From: Streptomyces sp. Y2F8-2
GTDB taxonomy: Bacteria > Actinomycetota > Actinomycetes > Streptomycetales > Streptomycetaceae
DNA length: 64,000 nucleotides
Assembly: GCF_014905555.1 (NCBI RefSeq)
Contig: NZ_BNGS01000006.1
Location: 434,001 to 498,000 of the forward strand
Reading direction: 5' to 3'
Below are positions 50,623 through 56,947 of this stretch, piece after piece. The notes under the pieces were generated by a model. That model searched no databases. It saw only the letters and a program-made list of their open reading frames with translations, and was not told the DNA's origin. The translations under genes were made by a program, and so were the position numbers. Numbering within the stretch: position 1 is the stretch's first letter; each line of letters begins with the position of its first letter.

Positions 50623-50748
50623 TAGCGCGAACGCCCGCCCCAGGTGGTGGGGCGGGCGCTGCGGTCTCCGGGGGCATCTCACCCGGATGCGGCATTGGTC
50701 CCGAGGGGCGCGGCATTGGGCCAGCCATTCCGCGGTCGGCCCGCACGT

Positions 50749-50973
50749 TCAGGATGCCACGTCAGGCTTGTCCAGGCTGGGCCCTCGGTCGGCCGGCGGT
50801 GCTTGGACTTCGACGCTGAGTTTTTGGATCTTCCCGCCGAAAGAGACGCGCGCTTCGACTTCCTCACGGCCCGTGGCGCCTGTGCGGCGGGCGTCCTGGA
50901 CGAACGCCTCCAACTCGTCCAGGGTCATGACCTGCTTCTTCGGCGCGGAGTGTTCGACCTTCTTCAGTGCCAT
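50749..50973 (-). CDS. Small hypothetical protein found near Streptomyces mobile DNA
   Basis: 74 residues from ATG 50973, with GAGGAGGGG 12 bp upstream. MALKKVEHSAPKKQVMTLDE, then LEAFVQDARRTGATGREEVE and ARVSFGGKIQKLSVEV, suggest a helix followed by a two-stranded sheet. It is soluble and charged. I recognise the sequence type from other Streptomyces integrase-linked loci but know no function. A small DNA-binding or excision role is possible and untested. Confidence 0.6.
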   Translation of the reverse strand: MALKKVEHSAPKKQVMTLDELEAFVQDARRTGATGREEVEARVSFGGKIQKLSVEVQAPPADRGPSLDKPDVAS

Positions 50974-51153
50974 GCGCGAGTTCCCCTCCTCTGGTGGGTG
51001 GTCAGGATGCCACGACATCAGGACTGCGGGTGGGGGGGGTGTGGTGTGCCGGCCGGACACGGTCCTCGGGCGAGCACGACGCCCCGTTGCCCGTGCTGGC
51101 GGATTTCCGTGCCCGGTGTCGTGAGAGCGCGGCACCGGGCACGGAAAGGCTGC

Positions 51154-51504
51154 TTAGTGGTGGTGCCACCAGTAGAGCGCGAGCGCTGCGACCCCGCTGA
51201 GACTTGCCTTCACACCCGTGCGCATGAGCTCGTCTCCAGCGGCGCTCAACAGTCGCCGGAAGTGGTTCCGCGCCCCGCGTTCCGCGAGGTGGGTGCGTAT
51301 CCGGTCGCATGTGTGGGCAGTGCGGGCGATCTTGGGTGTAGGCCGCTGACGGTGGCAGCGCCTACACTTCTTGGTGCTGGAGATGTCGACCCCCTTTGGT
51401 TGACGTTTCTGACGGTGTTGGCGGCCTCCTGCGTAGGACCAGGGGGCCGCCGCTGTTTCCGGAGGAGGCCCTGTGGCCGCGTCGACCATTCTTACGCACC
51501 CCAC
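51154..51504 (-). CDS. Doubtful hypothetical protein with CxxC motif
   Basis: 116 residues if the GTG at 51504 is used, or 111 from ATG 51489. Neither has a ribosome site. The part after residue ~35 looks protein-like: VDISSTKKCRRCHRQRPTPK, then IARTAHTCDRIRTHLAERGA and TGVKASLSGVAALALYWWHH, with two Cys-Cys pairs and a C-terminal hydrophobic segment. It may be a 5'-truncated gene. Function unknown. Confidence 0.35.
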   Translation of the reverse strand: MGCVRMVDAATGPPPETAAAPWSYAGGRQHRQKRQPKGVDISSTKKCRRCHRQRPTPKIARTAHTCDRIRTHLAERGARNHFRRLLSAAGDELMRTGVKASLSGVAALALYWWHHH

Positions 51505-51696
51505 TGACAGCAGGTGACTCTCAGGGTCAAGCCCAACGGCACCTCGTGCTCTTGCTGTTGGCGGGCCATCACACAGACGCCCGGGTCAGCTTCGGGCAGG
51601 TGTCGGCCGCCAAGTCCGGTCCTCGCACATGGTGTTGATGTAGCCCTCGGCATACGCGACGCGAGATCCCTGCACGTCAAGCCTGTTCGCAGGCGT

Positions 51697-51710
51697 GTTT
51701 CACGTGGAAC
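51697..51710. promoter_or_regulatory. parS-like ParB-binding site
   Basis: GTTTCACGTGGAAC, in the wider context TGTTTCACGTGGAACA, differs by one base from a perfect GTTTCACGTGAAAC palindrome, the core recognised by chromosomal ParB proteins including that of Streptomyces. It is outside any intact gene, within the gpmA-associated element and at the end of a broken frame. Confidence 0.65.
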
Positions 51711-52056
51711 AGTGAACTTCGCGAAGGGCGGGTCGCTCCGCTCGTAGTCGCACTTCACCGTCAGTCTTGCCGTACCCGTTCTGCTGATTCGGCGTCGGCG
51801 CGAACTTCCCTAAGATGTCGATGACCTTATAGTCGGCCTCCGCCGCGTTCTCGATCTGCGTGCCCAGCTTGCCGAACACGTCGATCTCGAGCAGCACCTT
51901 CTGCTCCTCGGAGAGGAACTCCTTCTCCTCGTTGAAGAACTTGGAGTGCCGGATCCCCGCGGCGATGGTCCCAGCACGCGGACCTGCTTCAGGAACGGCA
52001 GTCCTCGGATGAGCGCGACGACGCCCCGTCTCCTCCGTCGTCGTGAAGGACGTCCG
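51700..52056 (-). pseudogene. Broken gene remnant, unrecognised
   Basis: An open frame without any start codon reads from a stop at 52057-52059 to 51700. Its central part is clearly protein-like (SKFFNEEKEFLSEEQKVLLE, IDVFGKLGTQIENAAEADYK, VIDILGKFAPTPNQQNGYGK) and less GC-rich than its flanks. The first ~27 codons read as Arg/Pro-rich noise, suggesting a frameshift near 51960. I do not recognise the family. Its end overlaps the parS-like site. Confidence 0.55.
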
Positions 52057-52619
52057 TCACCGGGTCCCCTGGTGACTGGGGCATGTCAGGCCACCCAGCG
52101 CGGGCTGCCGAGCCCGAGCCACGGGTGCCAGATCGTGCGAGGAAACGACGGGGAACAGCGGTTACTGATCTGCCGAACGAACACGCGTCGGCACCGCTTC
52201 AGTGCAGGTACCTCGCATCTGTGGTCGGCACTCACTACCGTGTCAGACTTGTGCCAGATACTGCGGGGAATCACGGGGAATACCGGGACACGAATTCCGC
52301 GGTCATCGGGCGCCGACACGGCTCCGCCGCAGGTCAGCATAGCGATCGGCCCCGGATCACCTCAGCTTCCCAAGCTGAGGGCTTGGGCACCGTGATTACG
52401 GTCCGGCCGGCGCGGCTTGCTCTGGTCGACGGCACCTGCAGCGTGGCGGAGGCGGTTGGGGGTGCAGCGAGGCATACGCGCGCGTGATCGGTCGGCGTCC
52501 TCGCCGTCGTGGCTGGCTGTCGTCGGCTGAGCACAGACGAACCCGTATCCAGCTCTGAGCAGACGTCACCAGTCACCCCCGCTTCGGCTGGCGCGGCAGG
52601 ACTGTGCATCCTGGGCACC
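52057..52619. other. 563-bp stretch without a supported gene, containing an imperfect direct repeat
   Basis: No frame has both a start with ribosome site and protein-like composition. GTGCCAGAT..TGCGAGGAA..ACGGGGAA (52126-52158) recurs as GTGCCAGAT..TGCGGGGAA..ACGGGGAA (52251-52284), about 125 bp apart. The right end should contain the promoter of the DUF4265 gene. Confidence 0.45.
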
Positions 52620-53105
52620 ATGACGAACCCCGAAGGCCCGTACGTGAAGGTGCACTTCCGGCTTGAGGTCGAGGACGACTGGCCCCCGGCGTCGGTTGAG
52701 AGCCTCTGGGCCGTCGACCAGGGCGACGGCACCGTGCGGCTCGACAACATCCCCTGGTTCGTCCGAGGTATTGCCTGCGGCGACATCGTGGCCACCGAGC
52801 CAGATGAGGAAGGCGTGCGATGGGCCGGCGAGGTGGTCCGGCGTTCGGAGAACTGCACTATCCGCCTCATCGTGTTCCGTGACGGCGGCTCGGGAGCTGC
52901 ACGGCAGAGCGTGATCAACGCTTTTGAAAGACTCGGCGTCGACGGCGAGGGCATAGAGCGGTTCGGCATGGTTGCCCTGGACGTCCCGCCCACCGCCGAT
53001 CTCGCCAAGGTGCAAGGGCTGCTAAAGCACGGCGTAGCTAAGGAGTGGTGGGACATGGAAGAGGGGTGCATCACCGCGCAGTGGCGGGCCGCCTCCGCCG
53101 TTTGA
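52620..53105 (+). CDS. DUF4265 family protein
   Basis: 161 residues from ATG 52620. The frame is open upstream but reads as low-complexity. The conserved blocks VKVHFRLEVEDDWPPASVES, LWAVDQGDGTVRLDNIPWFV and RGIACGDIVATEPDEEGVRW then CTIRLIVFRDGG are those of DUF4265, a family common in actinobacteria and often encoded near mobile or polymorphic loci. The domain is soluble, ~130 residues, of unknown biochemical role. It is the last gene of the putative element. Confidence 0.75.
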   Translation: MTNPEGPYVKVHFRLEVEDDWPPASVESLWAVDQGDGTVRLDNIPWFVRGIACGDIVATEPDEEGVRWAGEVVRRSENCTIRLIVFRDGGSGAARQSVINAFERLGVDGEGIERFGMVALDVPPTADLAKVQGLLKHGVAKEWWDMEEGCITAQWRAASAV

Positions 53106-53258
53106 CGCCGTCCATGTGCCCCATGGCTGGGCCATCTCTGGGCCGTCCGAGGCCGCTCGACAGCGGCCAATGACGACCAGCGGCGACCACCAGGCGCACG
53201 AGCCCCCCCCCGGCCCCTGACCAGCAAAAGCCCAGCTCACCAAGATCCCCGGCAAGAC

Positions 53259-53277
53259 CCAGGGCAAGAAGAAGTAA
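53259..53277 (+). repeat. Right copy of the 19-bp putative att core
   Basis: Identical to the last 19 bases of gpmA (47302-47320). The frame before it reads TKIPGKTQGKKK and stop, like an alternative gpmA C-terminus, as expected if an incoming element carried its own copy of the gene end. Confidence 0.75.
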
Positions 53278-53288
53278 CCCTGCCTGAT

Positions 53289-53329
53289 CAAGGCCCCTGC
53301 CTGCGGATCAGCCGCTGGTAGGGGCCTTG
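53289..53329 (+). terminator. Terminator-like hairpin after the right att copy
   Basis: CAAGGCCCCTGCC pairs with GGTAGGGGCCTTG (12 of 13) at the same distance from the 19-mer as the gpmA terminator is from the left copy. This supports descent from the ancestral gpmA downstream region. Confidence 0.7.
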
Positions 53330-53395
53330 GTGCTGGGCCGGGGCCGTGTGCCGGGCGCGGACCCCACGGGTCGTACCGCAGATCCTGGGCGTTGG

Positions 53396-53971
53396 TCAGG
53401 CGGCGGCCCGGGAAGCGGCGCGCAGCGGCGCGAGCGCGGTGCTCCAGGCGACGACCTGGTCCAGCAGTGTGTCCAGTGCGGCGGCGCTGTGGTCGGCCGG
53501 CTTGAGGGTGGTGTAGTTCTCGAACTCGGTCATCAGTGACAGCATGACCTGCCGGCCCACGCAGGCCATGTCCAGCGCGCCGCAGACCAGCCGTAGTTGT
53601 TCGGCCGCCCGGGCGCCGCCGACGACGCCGTACGAGACGAACCCGACCGCCTTGTTGTTCCATTCCGCAAAGAGGTAGTCGAGGGCGTTCTTGAGCACCC
53701 CGGAGGTGGAGCTGTTGTACTCGGGTGTGACCAGGACGAACCCGTCGAACGAGGCGATGCTGGCCGCCCACGCCTGCGTGTGCGCGTGCTGGTAGTGGCC
53801 GTGCATGGCCCCCAGCGGCTCGTCCAGGTGGGGCAGCGGGTGGTCACGCAGGTCGATCAGCTCGAACTCGGCGTCGGTGCGGCGCGATGCGGTGTCATGG
53901 ACCCACGTGGCGACTTGTTCGCCGTTGCGGCTCGGGCGGGTGCTGCCGAGGATGATCCCGATCCTGATCAC
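53396..53971 (-). CDS. NADPH-dependent FMN reductase (flavodoxin-like fold)
   Basis: 191 residues from GTG 53971, with CAGGAG 8 bp upstream. IRIGIILGSTRPSRNGEQVA carries the FMN phosphate loop GSTRxxRxG. DGFVLVTPEYNSSTSGVLKN then ALDYLFAEWNNKAVGFVSYG holds the PEYN motif of the NQO/azoreductase-like group. It reduces FMN, quinones or azo compounds with NADPH. It lies 63 bp downstream of the SnoaL-like gene on the same strand, divergent from the sigma factor. Confidence 0.88.
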   Translation of the reverse strand: MIRIGIILGSTRPSRNGEQVATWVHDTASRRTDAEFELIDLRDHPLPHLDEPLGAMHGHYQHAHTQAWAASIASFDGFVLVTPEYNSSTSGVLKNALDYLFAEWNNKAVGFVSYGVVGGARAAEQLRLVCGALDMACVGRQVMLSLMTEFENYTTLKPADHSAAALDTLLDQVVAWSTALAPLRAASRAAA

Positions 53972-54034
53972 GTCCGATTCTCCTGTTCTGTCTGTGGTGC
54001 AGCTGGTGCGATCGTTTGTGGTGCGGCGCATCTG

Positions 54035-54490
54035 TCAGCGGGCGTCCGCACCGCGCGGGGGCACGGAGCCCGTCAGGGGGCTCTCGTCGAGGTACCGGAT
54101 CTCGTAGACGCGTTCGGTGAACTTCCAGCCGTCCGGGGTGCGCTGGTAGCGGTCGTGGTAGATGGCGTAGTTCACCCCGGACCGGCCGTCGCGGCCGCGT
54201 CCGACTTCCGACATGTACGCACGGCCGGACGCGGTGTCGCCGTCGAGCCGGATCAGGCCCGGATGGGTGTTCTGCACCAGGAAGTCCACGAACTCCGGTA
54301 CCCGTCGGCCCCAGGCGCGGATCTGCTCCTGGCCGGTCATCTCGGCGGGGATGTCGGGCATCCGCCACACACCGTCCGGTGTGAACAGCGATGCGACACG
54401 GTCGTAGTCGCGCATCATCACCGCGTCGGTGAACTCACCGCGCAACGCCTCGATCTCGACCCGGTCCGCGATCGCCTGAAAGTCGCTCAT
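54035..54490 (-). CDS. SnoaL-like / NTF2-fold protein
   Basis: 151 residues from ATG 54490, with GGAGGAAACG directly upstream. FQAIADRVEIEALRGEFTDA then VMMRDYDRVASLFTPDGVWR is the standard opening of SnoaL-like (NTF2) proteins, followed by NTHPGLIRLDGDTASGRAYM and NYAIYHDRYQRTPDGWKFTE, then RVYEIRY. Members bind small aromatic ligands and may isomerise or dehydrate them. No catalytic pair is assigned. It is divergent from the ECF41-like sigma gene, 165 bp away, and upstream of the FMN reductase. Confidence 0.8.
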   Translation of the reverse strand: MSDFQAIADRVEIEALRGEFTDAVMMRDYDRVASLFTPDGVWRMPDIPAEMTGQEQIRAWGRRVPEFVDFLVQNTHPGLIRLDGDTASGRAYMSEVGRGRDGRSGVNYAIYHDRYQRTPDGWKFTERVYEIRYLDESPLTGSVPPRGADAR

Positions 54491-54655
54491 CGTTTCCTCC
54501 CTGTCACAGCCACGGGGGGGCTGCTGTGCCGGTGTCAGCAGTACGACGGCGCAGCTCCCCCAGATGTCAGGCGGGACGCCGACCTCACATTCCGGTGCGC
54601 TGTCCCGTCGATCCGGTGAGTGCGCATCCGATCGACGCAGGGCAAGGGGAGGACC

Positions 54656-55570
54656 GTGACCACCGGAGACGATCAGAACCTGGACGCGATCACGAGCGAG
54701 CGGCGTCAGCTGATCAATCTCGCCTACCGGCTGCTGGGCTCCCTGGCCGAGGCCGAGGACGCCGTCCAGGAGACGTACGCCCGCTGGTACGCCATGTCCC
54801 GCCGGCAGCAGGACGCCATCAAGTCCCCCGGCGCCTGGCTGACGAAGGTCGCGAGCCGTATCTGCCTGGACCTGCTCGGCTCGGCACGGGCCCGGCGTGA
54901 GCGCTACGTGGGTGAATGGATCCCCGAGCCGCTGCCCGGACCCACCCCATGGACCACCGGGTCGGCCGGCAGCGGGGCCGACCCGGCCGACAGGGTGACG
55001 CTCGACGAGTCGGTCAGCATGGCCTTTCTCGTCGTGCTCGAATCGATGACCCCGGCCGAACGCGTCGCGTTCATCCTGCACGACGTCTTCCGCTACTCCT
55101 TCGCCGAAGTCGCCGAGATCGTCGGCCGCACACCCGCCGCCTGCCGTCAGCTGGCCTCCTCCGCCCGCCGCCGCATCCGCGCCTCCCAGACGCCCGCGAC
55201 CTCGGCGGCCCACCAGGCCGGCATCGTCAGGGACTTCAAACAGGCATGGCAGGCCAAGGACATCAGTGCCCTCATCGGCCTCCTCGACCCCGACGCCACA
55301 GTGATCGCCGACGGCGGCGGCCTCACCAGAGCCTCACGCCACCCCATCGAAGGCGGCGAGCGGATCGCGCACTACCTGACCGACCTCTTCACGAGGGCAC
55401 CCGACACGGTGACCGTCGTGGAACGCACGGTCAACGGCCGGCCCGGCCTGGTCGCCCAGCAGGACGGCCGCACCGTGGCGGTGTACGCGTTCGACATCGC
55501 CGGCGATCGGATCACCCACATCTGGGCGGTGCTCAACCCCGAAAAGCTCCGCCCCTGGACGACGGGCTGA
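54656..55570 (+). CDS. ECF41/SigJ-like sigma factor with C-terminal NTF2-like regulatory domain
   Basis: 304 residues from GTG 54656, with GGGGAGG upstream. Sigma region 2 is RRQLINLAYRLLGSLAEAED then AVQETYARWYAMSRRQQDAI. Region 4 is LESMTPAERVAFILHDVFRY with SFAEVAEIVGRTPAACRQLA. The linker motif WIPEPLPG and the C-terminal NPEKL match the WLPEP and NPDKL marks of ECF41 factors, whose SnoaL-like extension tunes activity in place of an anti-sigma factor. ECF41 genes usually control an adjacent oxidoreductase/decarboxylase gene. Here the divergent SnoaL-FMN reductase pair is the likely target. Confidence 0.88.
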   Translation: MTTGDDQNLDAITSERRQLINLAYRLLGSLAEAEDAVQETYARWYAMSRRQQDAIKSPGAWLTKVASRICLDLLGSARARRERYVGEWIPEPLPGPTPWTTGSAGSGADPADRVTLDESVSMAFLVVLESMTPAERVAFILHDVFRYSFAEVAEIVGRTPAACRQLASSARRRIRASQTPATSAAHQAGIVRDFKQAWQAKDISALIGLLDPDATVIADGGGLTRASRHPIEGGERIAHYLTDLFTRAPDTVTVVERTVNGRPGLVAQQDGRTVAVYAFDIAGDRITHIWAVLNPEKLRPWTTG

Positions 55571-55639
55571 CCCGGGTCGTCGAGCGCGACATGCTCGGCT
55601 GTCTTCGTCGCTTCGGAGACCGGTCGTAAGGTGCTGTGC

Positions 55640-56392
55640 GTGAACGGGACCCCGCACTTGCCGACGCAAGAAGACATGGAACTGATCGAGTTGGCCCAGC
55701 GCATCGTGGAGGCCAACGGCGACGGGGAGGTGCACACGGTCGGCGCCGCTGTCCGGGATGCCCGGGGACGCATGTTCGGTGGCATCAACCTCTACCACTT
55801 CACCGGCGGGCCCTGTGCGGAGCTCGTGGCACTCGGGCATGCCCGTGCGGCGGGGGCGCGTGACCTGACGACGATCGTTGCGGTCGGCGACCGGGGCCGC
55901 GGTGTGCTCGCGCCGTGCGGTCGTGACCGACAAGTCCTCCTCGACCACCATCCAGGTATCCGCGTCCTGGTTCCGACGCCCGATGGAGTCCGCAGCATCT
56001 CCATAGCCGACCTCCTGCCGCACAGCTATGTGTGGGCGGAGCAGGCCATACCCTCCGAACCGGGCTGTCCTGAGACGGCCAGGCAGTCCCTGCACTTCCA
56101 TCGGGACTATCTCGACGCCGTCCGCACGGGACGGAAGACGACGACCGTACGCCGGGACCCGGTTGCCACGGGACCGGTCGACATGGTCTTCGAGCTGGAT
56201 GAGGAGGTGGTCCTGGAGGGTGTCGTCACGCAGATCACGTCGAAGAAGGTCGGCGAGCTGACCGAGCAGGACGCCATCGCCGACGGTTTCCGCGATCTCG
56301 CAGAACTCCACGACAGACTGCGGTACCACTACCCCGACATCCGTTCCGCCGATGACATCGCCATCGTCCACTTCCGCCTGGCCGACGCCTGA
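55640..56392 (+). CDS. Cytidine-deaminase-like protein fused to an ASCH domain
   Basis: 250 residues from GTG 55640 (AAGG 8 bp upstream). GTG 55631 and ATG 55676 are alternatives. The N-terminal half is a cytidine/blasticidin deaminase fold: HTVGAAVRDARGRMFGGINL, then YHFTGGPCAELVALGHARAA (zinc Cys and catalytic Glu of CAE) and VLAPCGRDRQVLLDHHPGIR. The usual PCxxC zinc pair reads PCGRD, so the second Cys is Asp. The C-terminal half is an ASCH domain (LHFHRDYLDAVRTGRKTTTV, KKVGELTEQDAIADGF). ASCH domains bind or hydrolyse modified nucleosides, so a role in nucleoside salvage or RNA-base modification is suggested. Confidence 0.8.
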   Translation: MNGTPHLPTQEDMELIELAQRIVEANGDGEVHTVGAAVRDARGRMFGGINLYHFTGGPCAELVALGHARAAGARDLTTIVAVGDRGRGVLAPCGRDRQVLLDHHPGIRVLVPTPDGVRSISIADLLPHSYVWAEQAIPSEPGCPETARQSLHFHRDYLDAVRTGRKTTTVRRDPVATGPVDMVFELDEEVVLEGVVTQITSKKVGELTEQDAIADGFRDLAELHDRLRYHYPDIRSADDIAIVHFRLADA

Positions 56393-56439
56393 CGGGTACG
56401 TGTGGGACTGCGCGGTGAGCTGTGTGATCGCGGAACGCC

Positions 56440-56516
56440 GCGCGTGTCGGGATTTCGAACAGCTGGTATTCAGCGATGGTCTGGAACGCCATGCGCCGAT
56501 AGACCGGAACGCCCAA
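56440..56516 (-). pseudogene. C-terminal remnant of a GNAT acetyltransferase
   Basis: On the minus strand the frame reads GVPVYRRMAFQTIAEYQLFE, the typical end of a GNAT domain (Y-x-x-(M/L)-G/A-F-x-x-x-x-x-Y). Nothing of the acetyl-CoA loop is found upstream, and the frame soon loses protein character. A gene fragment. Confidence 0.6.
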
Positions 56517-56517
56517 A

Positions 56518-56573
56518 CTGCTGGCCTGGAGCGTGCCTACCCAAGCTGCTGGCCTGGAGCGTGCCTATCCGCG
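56518..56573. repeat. Tandem duplication of a 28-bp segment
   Basis: CTGCTGGCCTGGAGCGTGCC then TA occurs at 56518 and again at 56546 (28-bp period). It separates the GNAT remnant from the SDR remnant and may mark the junction of a rearrangement. Confidence 0.85.
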
Positions 56574-56604
56574 CTCCGCGTTCACGCCCGGCCCGCAGGG
56601 CGGC

Positions 56605-56739
56605 TGCGGTGAGGCGGAGAAGGTCGTCGCGAGCCTGGTCCACTTCCTCGTGTCCCCGGCCGGCAGCTACATCACCGGCCAGGTCATCGGCGTCGACGGC
56701 GGCTGGGGAAGCACCGCCCGCTCGATCTTCGCGAGCTGA
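56605..56739 (+). pseudogene. C-terminal remnant of a short-chain dehydrogenase/reductase
   Basis: EAEKVVASLVHFLVSPAGSY then ITGQVIGVDGGWGS is the unmistakable C-terminal end of an SDR enzyme (pattern V-x-FL-x-S-x-x-x-x-Y/F-ITGQ-x-x-x-VDGG). The Rossmann and catalytic YxxxK parts are missing upstream. The fragment is in frame with a stop after SIFAS. Confidence 0.75.
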
Positions 56740-56947
56740 GCCGACGGCGTCAGGCGCCTGCCCACCCAGCTGAATCCGGCCTCCGCGCACACTGATTCCC
56801 CAGCCGGGGGCGTAAGTTGTGCCAGGACCGCGGCCTCAACGTCCTCCCGAGCCACGCCCGGCCTGCGGCAGCGGACGGCCCGAGTACGCGACTCGGGCCG
56901 TCCCGGGGACTCGCAGCCGGCGAACCCCCTGCAGCAGCACGGAGGCG

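Larger units (their letters stand above)
47302..53277. mobile_element. Putative 6-kb integrative element inserted at the 3' end of gpmA
   Basis: Between the two 19-bp copies lie a tyrosine recombinase, tandem repeats, several short genes of unknown role, gene remnants (DUF6233-like C-terminus, an unrecognised broken frame) and a parS-like site. Gene density falls and frames are broken, unlike the neighbouring core. No replication or conjugation genes are seen, so it is a decayed or minimal element. Whether the recombinase on it used this att pair is inferred from position only. Confidence 0.65.

Noticed and set aside
52083..52487. A 134-residue rightward open frame in the element
   Set aside because: It covers the imperfect direct repeats, has no ribosome site and no protein-like segments.
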